From assembly GCA_963795555.1 (NCBI GenBank), contig CAWCHZ010000002.1, positions 1,736,001 through 1,800,000 on the forward strand: 64,000 bases of DNA, written 5' to 3'. A model generated the notes under the pieces. The model made no database searches and had not been told where the DNA came from. It saw only the letters and a list, made by a program, of their open reading frames with translations. The position numbers were made by a program, and so were the translations under genes. How positions within the stretch are numbered: the first letter of the stretch is position 1; each line of letters opens with the position of its first letter. This document shows positions 24,494 through 32,089 of the stretch, one piece after another. The DNA comes from CAWCHZ01 sp963795555. GTDB lineage: Bacteria > Actinomycetota > Thermoleophilia > Solirubrobacterales > Solirubrobacteraceae.

Positions 24494-26116
24494 ATGGATC
24501 CACGTGCCGCTCTGCGAGAGCACTTCGGCTTCGCCAACTTCCGTCCTGGGCAGGAGGAGGCCGTGCGAGCCGCTCTCGCCGGACGCGACGTACTCGTCGT
24601 CATGCCGACCGGCGCGGGCAAGTCGCTCTGCTACCAGCTACCGGCGCTCATGCGGCCCGAGCTGACGGTCGTCGTCTCGCCACTGGTGTCGCTGATGGCC
24701 GACCAGGTCGCGGGACTGGAGCGGGCGACGCACGGGCGCGCGGAGCTGGGAGCTCAGGCGGCGCTCATCAACAGCCAGCGCGACGCCGCCGAGAACCGTG
24801 ATGCGCTGGCGCGCGCGCTGCGCGGCGAGCTGCGGCTGCTCTACGTCGCGCCCGAGCGCTTCGCCGCGCCGGGGTTCACCGAGCGGCTGCGAGCCATCCG
24901 CGTGGGGATGTTCGTCGTCGACGAGGCGCACTGCATCTCGCAGTGGGGACATGACTTTCGCCCCGACTACTTCGCGCTGCCCGCCGCCGTCGCAGCGCTC
25001 GGCGCTCGACAGCTCGTGGCGGCCACAGCGACCGCGACGCCGCAGGTGGCTAGCGACGTGATCCGGCGCCTTGGCCTGCACGACCCCGTCCGCGTGACGA
25101 CCGGCTTCGACCGGCCCAATCTGTCCTACATGGTGGTTCGCGCGACCAACGACGCCGACCGTCAGCGACGCATCGCCGCGGTCCTCGCCGACCCGGCGGC
25201 GCGCCCAGCGATCGTCTACGCCGGCACCCGCGCGCGGACCGAGGAGCTCGCCGCAGCACTCCGACGAACACTCGGTGTCGAGGCGGTGGCCTACCACGCG
25301 GGGCTGGACCGTGAAGCGCGAGCGGCGGCGCAGTCGCGCTTCATGCGCGACGAGGTCCCGATCGTCGTCGCAACCAACGCGTTCGGCATGGGAATCGACA
25401 AGCCCGACGTCCGCACCGTCTGCCACGCGTCGGTGCCGGAGTCGCTCGAGGCCTATTACCAGGAGGCTGGTCGCGCCGGACGCGACGGGCTCGCCTCGCG
25501 CTGTCTCCTATTCGCCGCCGGACGCGACAAGGGGTTGCATGTCCACTTCATCGGGCAGTCGCCCCCGGGTGAGGCGCGGCGGACGCGCTGGGCCCAGTAC
25601 CGGGCGATCTGGGCGTTCGTCGAGAGCGGCGGCTGCCGCCGAGCTCAGATCCAGCGTCACTTCGGCGATCGCGGCGCACCCACAGTCGCAGCGGGCGTGC
25701 CCTGCTGCGATGTGTGTGCTCCGGCGTCGGCGCCCCAGCCACCGACGGCGGTCGCGCAGCGGTCCGGAAGGCCGGCGTCGGCTGCGCAGCGGCCGGGCAA
25801 GGTGACGGCTCCAGACCCGGTTGTACGGTTGCGTACCGACCCTGCGAGTGGCGACCTGGACCGGGCGATCATCGCGGTGGTCACAGCTGCGCGGCCCCCC
25901 GTGGGACGCACGCGGACGGTGGAGATCCTGCGCGGCGGACGGTCGAAGCTGATCGAGCGCAACGGCTACTTCGCGCTCGATCACTATGGGACGTTCGCCC
26001 ACCTGAGGGCCGGCGAGGTGCTCGCCCGCGTCGATGCGTTGCTCGCTGCCGGCACGCTGCGGTCCACCGGCGGCAGCTTCCCGAAGCTCGCGCCTGGCGT
26101 CCGAGCGACTGTCTGA
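24494..26116 (+). CDS. recQ: ATP-dependent DNA helicase, RecQ family
   Basis: 540-residue 3'-5' helicase of recombination and replication repair. Visible are the Q-motif region FRPGQEEAV, Walker A TGAGKS (near 40), motif II DEAHCISQWGHDFRPDY (near 142), motif III ATATAT, motif V TNAFGMGIDKPDVR and motif VI QEAGRAGRDG. After them comes a cysteine-containing zinc-like segment ending PCCDVC and a linker rich in Pro/Ala. The C-terminal winged-helix-like part (residues about 445-535) is short and no HRDC domain is seen. ATG 24494 is used; family similarity begins with LREHFGFANFRPGQ. Confidence 0.9.
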   Translation: MDPRAALREHFGFANFRPGQEEAVRAALAGRDVLVVMPTGAGKSLCYQLPALMRPELTVVVSPLVSLMADQVAGLERATHGRAELGAQAALINSQRDAAENRDALARALRGELRLLYVAPERFAAPGFTERLRAIRVGMFVVDEAHCISQWGHDFRPDYFALPAAVAALGARQLVAATATATPQVASDVIRRLGLHDPVRVTTGFDRPNLSYMVVRATNDADRQRRIAAVLADPAARPAIVYAGTRARTEELAAALRRTLGVEAVAYHAGLDREARAAAQSRFMRDEVPIVVATNAFGMGIDKPDVRTVCHASVPESLEAYYQEAGRAGRDGLASRCLLFAAGRDKGLHVHFIGQSPPGEARRTRWAQYRAIWAFVESGGCRRAQIQRHFGDRGAPTVAAGVPCCDVCAPASAPQPPTAVAQRSGRPASAAQRPGKVTAPDPVVRLRTDPASGDLDRAIIAVVTAARPPVGRTRTVEILRGGRSKLIERNGYFALDHYGTFAHLRAGEVLARVDALLAAGTLRSTGGSFPKLAPGVRATV

Positions 26117-26171
26117 ACGCCGGCGCGCGCATCCATGCGGGCGATGTGCGCGACGCTGGCGAGGTGCGCGC

Positions 26172-26636
26172 CTACGCCGCCCAGCGAAAGCCGGTGGCCT
26201 CGGGGCGCGGCGCCAGCGGGCTGGCCGGCAGGCCGCCGCTGGGGTCGTCCTGGTTGTATGCGCTCGGCGCCACGTCGTTGGGCGCATCGGCGTGGAACAG
26301 CGCGGCGAGCAGCTCGATCTGCCCGCGGCCGACACCCAGCTCGCCCATCCCGCCCAGGATGATCACACCGTCCCGATCCTGCTGGCAGATAACTCCCGAG
26401 ACCGTGTTCGCTTGGAGGTTGATGTTCCCGTGGCCCTTGGCGAAGCTGCTCGTCCCCGTGAACGGCCCCGTATGAAAGCCCCAGGGTGGAATCCCGTAAA
26501 CGGTCGGTATCTCAGAGCAGGGCGTGGCTGCGCTGGCCGAGCCGGCCATGCTGATGAGCGCACTGTCACCGGCCCCCGCCCCGGCATCGGATAATCGTTT
26601 ACCTGCGGTGCCCTCGGCACGAATTCCCGCAGGCAA
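26172..26636 (-). CDS. Putative secreted protein of unknown function, possibly 5'-truncated
   Basis: 154 residues. SMAGSASAATPCSEIPTVYG looks like the end of a signal peptide with an Ala-x-Ala cleavage site, but the hydrophobic core upstream is missing. The mature part GPFTGTSSFAKGHGNINLQANTVSGVICQQDR resembles secreted Thermoleophilia proteins, with one cysteine near each end of that stretch. The C-terminal half has no recognised similarity. It lies among decayed genes and may itself be a remnant. Confidence 0.4.
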   Translation of the reverse strand: MPAGIRAEGTAGKRLSDAGAGAGDSALISMAGSASAATPCSEIPTVYGIPPWGFHTGPFTGTSSFAKGHGNINLQANTVSGVICQQDRDGVIILGGMGELGVGRGQIELLAALFHADAPNDVAPSAYNQDDPSGGLPASPLAPRPEATGFRWAA

Positions 26637-26639
26637 ATG

Positions 26640-27035
26640 GGCCGCCGTGCTATGGCGCGATGACGAATCTGGCTGTTCATCGGCTGGACGGTCGCACCCG
26701 CGCCCGCCGTCTCATCGCGAGAGGTCATCCACAGCGGCAGCACGTGGCTGCTGCGGTACATCGCAAGGTTCACGATCCCAGCCGACGAGTTGTACGGGCC
26801 GATCAGGAAGCGAATGCCCTTCACGACCAACTGCCCTCCGCCGCCGCTGCGTTGGCCACATCGCCTGCGTCGTCGACAGCGAAGACGCCGGCCCTGCGGC
26901 CGTCCCAGGATCCGCCGTGCGCGTTCAGCTGGCTGACCGCCAGCTGGACACCACGCAACTGGTCAAGCCCATTGGGCGCCTGTTCGCCACTCTGCGGACC
27001 CTCCACGGCGATCAGCAGCCGTGGGAGTCGATGAC
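26640..27035 (-). pseudogene. LivK-type branched-chain amino-acid binding protein remnant
   Basis: On the minus strand, LLIAVEGPQSGEQAPNGLDQLRGVQLAVSQLNA (about 27020-26910) is the N-terminal lobe of a periplasmic binding protein of the LivK type. In the next frame, VVKGIRFLIGPYNSSAGIVNL and PLWMTSRDETAGAG (about 26830-26680) continue the same fold. Signal peptide, the frame join and the C-terminal lobe are lost. The remainder of the 400-base gap between the neighbouring genes contains only this relic. Confidence 0.55.
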
Positions 27036-27728
27036 TCAGCGCACGTGGTCCCGGCCGCGGACGGTTCCCCAGCTCTGCCAAGTGATCCGCAGGATCAGGC
27101 CGGTGATCAGCAGACCGATGACCGGGTCAGCGACGGGCGCGCCGAGCGCGACCGCGCAAGCGCTGATGATGACGCCGGCCGACACGATCGCGTCTGAACG
27201 GGCATGGTTTCCATCTGCTATGAGCGCCGGGCTGTCCAAGCGCTGTCCCCAGGCGATCCTCACGCGAGCGGCGATCGCGTTGCCGATCACGCCGATCGCT
27301 CCCGCCAGCGCTAGCGCTAGCAAGTGCTTGGGCTGAAGCGGGCTGATGATGCGCGCGATAGCAAAGCCGGCAGCGGTGATCGCGCTCGCGAGGATCGTGA
27401 CCACCACGGCGACGCCGGCGGCACGCTCGGCGCGCTCTGAGCGCAACAGAAACGCGGCGCCCAGGGGAATGGCGGTGAGCGCATCACCCGCGTTGTGGAT
27501 GAGGTCAGCGAGCAGCGCGATGCTGTCTGTCGCGATGTAGATCGCGGCCTGCGCGATCGCGGTTACTGCGAGGAGGCCGAGTGACGCGGCGACAACCCGC
27601 AGGCCGGCGCGCGAGCGCTTGATCGAGGGATCAACGAGGCCATGGCTGTGACAGTGCTCCCCGTGAGCGTGATCGTGATCGTGACCTCCCCGCGGCACGT
27701 TGGGCGCCGTCCTTGTCGCTCGGCTCAT
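27036..27728 (-). CDS. CDF metal-cation efflux protein (short, without C-terminal domain)
   Basis: 230-residue cation diffusion facilitator that exports Zn2+, Co2+ or similar ions in exchange for protons. Six helices are visible. Metal ligands form two HxxxD motifs: HNAGD in helix 2 (near 78) and HARSD in helix 5 (near 175). The N-terminus is histidine-rich (HDHDHAHGEHCHSH), a typical metal loading loop. The usual cytoplasmic C-terminal domain is absent, which is normal for one actinobacterial subclass. The ATG overlaps the TGA of the arsR-like gene by 4 bases, so expression is under the regulator. Confidence 0.9.
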   Translation of the reverse strand: MSRATRTAPNVPRGGHDHDHAHGEHCHSHGLVDPSIKRSRAGLRVVAASLGLLAVTAIAQAAIYIATDSIALLADLIHNAGDALTAIPLGAAFLLRSERAERAAGVAVVVTILASAITAAGFAIARIISPLQPKHLLALALAGAIGVIGNAIAARVRIAWGQRLDSPALIADGNHARSDAIVSAGVIISACAVALGAPVADPVIGLLITGLILRITWQSWGTVRGRDHVR

Positions 27729-28129
27729 GCGGCCGTAACAGCGTCCTGGCGGCGTGACTCCGTGCGAGCGGCGAGTCCGAGCTGCACGTGCTCGACGTGC
27801 GAGATCGCCTCCTCGAGCAGGTGCGCGACGTGGTCGTCATGGAGGTCGTAGACGATCCGGCGGCCCTCGCGCCGACCTACGACGAACCCGAGATGACGCA
27901 ACAGCCGCAGCTGGTGCGAGACCGCGGAGGGCTCCATCCCGACCGCCGTGGCGAGCTGGTTGACGCTGAGAGCTCCGGCACGCAGGCGACCGAGGATTCG
28001 CACGCGGCTGGGAGCGGCGAGAGCCTGCATCGTGTCGGCCACGGCACCCGCGAAGTGGACGTCGAGTTGGTCGGCGCTCCGCAGACTTCCGTGACTCACA
28101 CCGAGCATAATAGCTGCATAGCCGCTCAT
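27725..28129 (-). CDS. ArsR/SmtB metal-sensing repressor (CzrA/NmtR-like)
   Basis: 134-residue winged-helix metalloregulator. The DNA-binding helix is SVNQLATAVGMEPSAVSHQLRLLRHLG. The last helix has DDHVAHLLEEAISHVEH, an exact D-x-H-x10-H-x2-H set, the alpha-5 site that binds Zn/Co/Ni in CzrA and NmtR. It is first in an operon with the CDF exporter, so it should repress efflux until metal binds. Start may be ATG 28129 or ATG 28108; an AATAG-N16-CTATT dyad spans the interval between them. Confidence 0.9.
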   Translation of the reverse strand: MSGYAAIMLGVSHGSLRSADQLDVHFAGAVADTMQALAAPSRVRILGRLRAGALSVNQLATAVGMEPSAVSHQLRLLRHLGFVVGRREGRRIVYDLHDDHVAHLLEEAISHVEHVQLGLAARTESRRQDAVTAA

Positions 28130-28134
28130 CTATT
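28109..28134. promoter_or_regulatory. Candidate ArsR-family operator dyad
   Basis: Inverted repeat AATAG at 28109-28113 and CTATT at 28130-28134, in an unusually AT-rich patch at the 5' end of the arsR-like gene. Size and position fit an ArsR-type operator, but the inner arms match poorly. Confidence 0.3.
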
Positions 28135-28203
28135 CAGGCTTTGCTTGGTGGCGCGGAGCGGATCCTCGACTCGCCGACTCGCCGCGCAGCTAGCTTCCGC
28201 TCC

Positions 28204-28287
28204 GTGTCGACCGCGCTCGGACTGCTCGCGCTCGTTGTCGGGATCGCACTGGTGGTGACGGAACCAAGCGACAGGAGATCAGCGTGA
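28204..28287 (+). CDS. Possible 27-residue membrane peptide
   Basis: An open frame GTG 28204 to TGA 28287 encodes MSTALGLLALVVGIALVV followed by TEPSDRRSA: a single hydrophobic helix and a charged tail. Its stop overlaps the GTG of the methyltransferase (GTGA), which would couple their translation. It has no strong ribosome site of its own, so it could be chance. Confidence 0.35.
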   Translation: MSTALGLLALVVGIALVVTEPSDRRSA

Positions 28288-28934
28288 TCGACGCAGCCAC
28301 CGATTATGCAGTACGCCACCCGGTGTTCGCGCGCGTGTATCAGCGCATTGCGCAGATGGCCGAGCGCCGCGGTGGCGCCGAGCACCGACGCCGAATGCTC
28401 GAAGGCCTTAGCGGCCGGGTGATCGAGGTCGGGGCGGGCAGCGGCGCCAACTTCTCCCACTACCCGAGCACCGTCAGCGAAGTGGTCGCGGTGGAGCCCG
28501 AGCACTACCTGCGCGAGCTCGCACTGCGAGCGGCAGAACACGCACGCATACCGATCTCGGTGCGCGATGGCGTGGGCGGGAACCTGCCGGGCGACGATCA
28601 GAGCTTCGACGCCGGAGTCGCCGCGCTCGTGCTCTGCACGGTCCCGGACCAGCAGCAGGCGCTCGCCGAGCTGTTCCGCGTGATCCGGCCGGGCGGCGAG
28701 TTGCGCTTCTACGAGCACGTCGTGGCCGAGCGCAAGTGGGAGGCGCGCTACCAGCGCTTCGCCGACGCGACATTCTGGCCGCACGTCTCCGGCGGCTGCC
28801 ACCTGGCGCGCGACACGAGGGCCGGGATCGCCCGGGCCGGCTTTCAGATCGAGAGCTGCGAGCGCTTCCCGTTCAGCCCCGCAGCGTTCATTCCACCCGA
28901 CCCGCACATCCTCGGGACGGCCCGACGCCCGTGA
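28284..28934 (+). CDS. SAM-dependent methyltransferase (class I, METTL7-like)
   Basis: 216 residues with a Rossmann methyltransferase core: motif I VIEVGAGSGANFSHYP (about 46-61), an acidic residue at the end of the next strand in VVAVEPEHYLRELA, and LRPGGELRFYEHV (post-I/IV region). The layout with IRPGG-xLxFxEHV resembles METTL7/thiol- or metalloid-related methyltransferases. The substrate is unknown. AGGAG lies 6 bases before the GTG. It is next to the metal-efflux operon but on the opposite strand, so an arsenic/selenium/thiol role is possible but not shown. Confidence 0.82.
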   Translation: MIDAATDYAVRHPVFARVYQRIAQMAERRGGAEHRRRMLEGLSGRVIEVGAGSGANFSHYPSTVSEVVAVEPEHYLRELALRAAEHARIPISVRDGVGGNLPGDDQSFDAGVAALVLCTVPDQQQALAELFRVIRPGGELRFYEHVVAERKWEARYQRFADATFWPHVSGGCHLARDTRAGIARAGFQIESCERFPFSPAAFIPPDPHILGTARRP

Positions 28935-29163
28935 TCGTCGCCGCGATCGTTGCGGGCTCTGACGTTGTTAGGCGGGGCGGCTTTGAGTGCGTCGAGCTGG
29001 TGGCTTTGATGGTTTAGCAGGTTCCTCACGACCTGCTCAAGCGTTCGTTGCCCGTCGCAAAACTTCATGTTGCTGAGCGGCGGCACGGCGTCTCGTGGAG
29101 AGCTGTCCGTCGGCGAGTCGGTGTAGCTGGGTGGGGCGTTCGCTCATCGAGATCAGGTCGCGT

Positions 29164-29475
29164 TCAGCCGCGGCGCATGAGCCGGCCGACGGCGGCCATC
29201 AGCTCTGCGGCGCGCTCCTCTTGAAGCTCTGCCTCGGCGCCGAGGACGCACGTGCGGGCATGCCCGTCGAGCAGGCCCAGGGCGACCTTATCCAGCGCAG
29301 CCTGGACAGCCGATATCTGCGTGAGAACGTCGATGCAGTAGCGGTCCTCTCCCACCATCCGCTCGATGCCGCCGACCTGACCCTTGATGCGAGCCAAGCG
29401 GTCGAGCAACTGGTCCTTGCTCGCCTGGTAGCCCTTGCCAGCGGGTGGTTGGGAAGTCATCGTCGCCATTAGCAC
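29164..29475 (-). CDS. csoR: CsoR-family copper-sensing repressor
   Basis: 103-residue all-helical metal repressor (DUF156). Cu(I) ligands follow the CsoR fingerprint exactly: Cys in RYC, 24 residues, His, 3 residues, Cys (HARTC). The LDRLARIKGQVGGIERM helix carries DNA contacts. It is transcribed away from the permease-YHS gene; a dyad in the 37-base spacer suggests it represses both. Start may be GTG 29475, ATG 29469 or ATG 29460. Confidence 0.92.
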   Translation of the reverse strand: MLMATMTSQPPAGKGYQASKDQLLDRLARIKGQVGGIERMVGEDRYCIDVLTQISAVQAALDKVALGLLDGHARTCVLGAEAELQEERAAELMAAVGRLMRRG

Positions 29476-29477
29476 CG

Positions 29478-29506
29478 ACTATACTACTACGGGGGAGGGG
29501 TATAGT
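29478..29506. promoter_or_regulatory. CsoR-type operator dyad
   Basis: ACTATAC at 29478-29484 and GTATAGT at 29500-29506 form a perfect 7-base inverted repeat around a G-rich centre, giving the GGGGTATA half-site seen in CsoR operators. It fills nearly the whole space between csoR and the permease start at 29513, so bound repressor would block both promoters. Confidence 0.7.
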
Positions 29507-29512
29507 GTCGGC

Positions 29513-30784
29513 ATGGGTGGATTGACGACGATCGCTGACGGGTTCAAGGACGCCTTCCTGATGGCCTGGGGGGTGTGGTGGGCGCTCGTGCTCGGCATCG
29601 TGATCAGTGGGATCGTGCAGGCGTGGGTCCCGCGCGACCGCATCGAGTCCGCGCTGTCGGGCTCGAGCCCCAGGACGGTCGCGTTCGCGACCGGCCTCGG
29701 CGCGGCGTCGAGCTCGTGCTCGTATGCCGCTATCGCGATCGCCAAGAGCCTGTTTCAGAAGGGTGCATCCGCGGCGACCGTGCTCGCGTTCCAGTTCGCC
29801 TCCACGAACCTCGTGTGGGAGCTCGGCTTGGTCTTGTGGGTGTTGATCGGCTGGCAGTTCACGCTCGCCGAGTACGTCGGCGGCCTGGCGATGATCGCCT
29901 TGATGGCCGTGCTGCTGCGGCTGTTCGTCTCGCCGCGGCTGGAGGCACAGGCGCGCGAGCACGCCCAGAAGGCTGCCACGGGCCACCAGCACCACGTGGC
30001 CGGCGAGCAGATGACCTGGCGGCAACGTCTGACCTCGATTTCGGCGTGGTCTGATGTCGCGCACAACTTCCGCGGCGACTGGCAGATGCTGTGGAAGGAG
30101 ATCACGGTCGGCTTCTTGCTGGCCGGGTTCATCGCGCAACTCGGCAACGGCTTCTTCAACGGCCTGTTCCTCAAGAGCACGGGCGGGACGCTGGGCGCAG
30201 TGGAGAACGTGATCGTCGGGCCGATCATCGCGGTGCTGTCGTTCGTCTGCTCGGTCGGCAACGTGCCACTCGCGGCAGTGCTGTGGTCGGGCGGGATCAG
30301 CTTCGCCGGCGTGCTCGCGTTCCTGTTCGCCGACCTGATCGTGCTACCGATCATCGCGATCTACCGCAAGTACTACGGCACCAGATTCGCGCTTCGGATC
30401 GTGGCGCTGATGTTCGTGACGATGGTGCTCGCGGCCCTGATCGTGGATGGGCTGTTCAGCGCCGCGGGGCTGATACCCACCGGGCCGCGGCCGTCTCGTG
30501 GGGACATCTTCGGCACGATCACCGTCAACTACAAGCTGTTCCTGAACATCCTTGGGCTCGTGATCTTCGGCGTGCTGTTCTGGCTCACCCAGCGTCGAGG
30601 GGTGACGGACCCGGTGTGCGACATGAAGGTCGATCGGGTAAAGGCGCTGCGTTCCGATTACATGGGCGGCGCGTACTTCTTCTGCTCAACAGACTGCCGT
30701 GACGCGTTCGAGCGCCGGCCACATCGATACCAGCAGCGGGCCGCGACGGCGCAGGGAGACCTTGTGGGCTCGCAGCGCGAATGA
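29513..30784 (+). CDS. Permease (ArsP/DUF318 family) fused to C-terminal YHS metal-binding domain
   Basis: 423 residues. The first 350 form a permease of the DUF318/ArsP type with the signature GAASSSCSYAAIAIAKSLFQKG (about 60-81) and its repeat FVCSVGNVPLAAVLWSGG (about 240-258), consistent with two inverted halves. Residues about 365-410 are a YHS domain: TDPVCDMKVD, GGAYFFCSTDCRDAF and PHRY, a fold found in copper, arsenic and organomercury handling proteins. Control by CsoR points to copper or another soft metal. ATG 29513 lies 6 bases after the operator, so the message may be nearly leaderless. Confidence 0.85.
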   Translation: MGGLTTIADGFKDAFLMAWGVWWALVLGIVISGIVQAWVPRDRIESALSGSSPRTVAFATGLGAASSSCSYAAIAIAKSLFQKGASAATVLAFQFASTNLVWELGLVLWVLIGWQFTLAEYVGGLAMIALMAVLLRLFVSPRLEAQAREHAQKAATGHQHHVAGEQMTWRQRLTSISAWSDVAHNFRGDWQMLWKEITVGFLLAGFIAQLGNGFFNGLFLKSTGGTLGAVENVIVGPIIAVLSFVCSVGNVPLAAVLWSGGISFAGVLAFLFADLIVLPIIAIYRKYYGTRFALRIVALMFVTMVLAALIVDGLFSAAGLIPTGPRPSRGDIFGTITVNYKLFLNILGLVIFGVLFWLTQRRGVTDPVCDMKVDRVKALRSDYMGGAYFFCSTDCRDAFERRPHRYQQRAATAQGDLVGSQRE

Positions 30785-31010
30785 AACGGCTGCCTTGCCC
30801 CTGAACTGCGACAAGCTGACCCGCTGCCCGAGCGAGTTCTTCAACGTGTACGACGGCGGGACCCGGACTTGGGACGGAACTGGGATCTTCACGTCAAGAC
30901 GAGCCGGCAGCGTTTCATTCGGCGCGAGCACCGGACCAAACTTCGGGCTCGCTGAGCTGCCTCCGCACCCGGCAAGCGTCACGCACCGCGACCAACGCCA
31001 CCTGCACACT
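30700..31010 (-). pseudogene. SCO1/SenC-like lipoprotein remnant
   Basis: The minus strand encodes a lipobox TLAGCGGSS and VKIPVPSQVRVPPSYTL, then LGQRVSLSQFRGKAAVSF, the start of a SCO1/redoxin domain for copper delivery. The CxxxC copper site that should follow is gone, and the 3' end overlaps the permease gene. Before the lipobox the hydrophobic signal core VQVALVAV is in another frame. The 316-base gap between permease and lgt otherwise shows nothing. Confidence 0.5.
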
Positions 31011-31099
31011 CCCGCATCCAATTCTATGCGTCGTCCGATGGCACCGTCCGGCGCCGCTCGTCGGCGTCGCCAGGGCGGGCGCGGCGTCTAGGATCGGCC

Positions 31100-32089
31100 G
31101 TGATGTTCGCGTTTCTCCCTAGCCCGTCGAGCAACGGGCTCCACCTCGGCCCCTTCTTCATCCACGCCTACGGCTTGGCCTACGTCGTCGCGGTGCTCGC
31201 CGCCGTCGCCATCACCGTGCGCCGCTGGGAAGCCAGAGGCGGCGAGCGCGAGCTCGTCTACGAGGTCGCGCTGTGGGGCTTCCCGGCCGGGATCATCGGC
31301 GGGCGGATCTACTTCCTGGCGACGAGCTGGAGCGAAGTGCCGCCGCACTGGTGGGGACCGTTCGCCGTCTGGAAAGGCGGCCTGGGGATATGGGGCGGCA
31401 TCGCAGCCGGCGCGCTCGCCGGACTGTGGGTGCTGCGCCGACGCGGCGCGAACATTCCCGCGTTCCTCGATGCGGCCGCGCCGGCGCTGCTCGTCGCGCA
31501 GGCGATCGGCCGGGTCGGCAACTACTTCAACCAGGAGCTGTTCGGCGGTCCCACGACGCTCCCGTGGGCGCTAGAAATCAGCCCGGCGCACCGGCCCGCC
31601 GGATACGCGCAATACGCGACCTTCCACCCGACGTTTCTCTACGAGCTGATCTGGAACCTGCTGCTCGCCGGCGCGCTCGTCTGGCTCGATCGCCATCGGC
31701 GCGTACGCGCACCGGGCCTGTTCGCGCTCTATGTCGCCGGCTACTCCTTCGCGCGGATCGGCGAGGAGCTGCTGCGCGTCGACCCCGCCCACCGCATCCT
31801 CGGCCTGCGCTTGAACTTCTACGTGGCGAGCATCCTCTGTCTCGCCGGGACCGTGTGGTTCCTTCGCGTCCAGCGCGTCCGGGTGAAGCCGACGACGATC
31901 CGTCGCGGCGGCGCGCTGCTGGCGGCGGGCGGGCTGCTCGCTCTCATAGGCTGCGGGCAGGTATCACACACCAGCGCTCGACGCACCGGCGCTGACTCGC
32001 TCGCCTTGTCGCCCACATCGACAGCGAGCGTGCGGATTGGAGTTCCCCGGCGTCTAGCTGCAGGTCCTGCCACCGCAGTCGGCGCGTGA
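31100..32089 (+). CDS. lgt: Prolipoprotein diacylglyceryl transferase with C-terminal extension
   Basis: Inner-membrane enzyme that transfers diacylglycerol to the lipobox cysteine of prolipoproteins. 329 residues from GTG 31100. Motifs: FIHAYGLAYVVAV near the N-terminus, AGIIGGRIYFL, VWKGGLGIWGG, AIGRVGNYFNQELFG with the Lgt signature asparagine (about 137-151), FHPTFLYEL and a final YSFARIGEELLRVDP. After the last helix there is an extra stretch with RRGGALLAAGGLLALIGCGQ, itself a signal-anchor plus lipobox-like sequence. Its last 36 bases overlap the convergent CDF-like gene. It lies within the proposed island, so it may be a second copy. Confidence 0.9.
   Translation: MMFAFLPSPSSNGLHLGPFFIHAYGLAYVVAVLAAVAITVRRWEARGGERELVYEVALWGFPAGIIGGRIYFLATSWSEVPPHWWGPFAVWKGGLGIWGGIAAGALAGLWVLRRRGANIPAFLDAAAPALLVAQAIGRVGNYFNQELFGGPTTLPWALEISPAHRPAGYAQYATFHPTFLYELIWNLLLAGALVWLDRHRRVRAPGLFALYVAGYSFARIGEELLRVDPAHRILGLRLNFYVASILCLAGTVWFLRVQRVRVKPTTIRRGGALLAAGGLLALIGCGQVSHTSARRTGADSLALSPTSTASVRIGVPRRLAAGPATAVGA

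Noticed and set aside
23749..24621. 290-residue minus-strand protein
   Set aside because: Only the last 76 residues look like protein; the upstream part is antisense to recQ and to a decayed ATPase relic.
27036..27728. CDF transporter truncated at its C-terminus
   Set aside because: Actinobacterial CDFs of about 230 residues without the C-terminal domain are a known class, and all helices are complete here.
28935..29163. Transposase or integrase fragment in the gap between methyltransferase and csoR
   Set aside because: I could not recognise any transposase or integrase motif on either strand. The stretch is slightly AT-richer but featureless.
29435..29512. N-terminal extension of the permease
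   Set aside because: It would run through csoR and the operator, and the first family residues follow ATG 29513.
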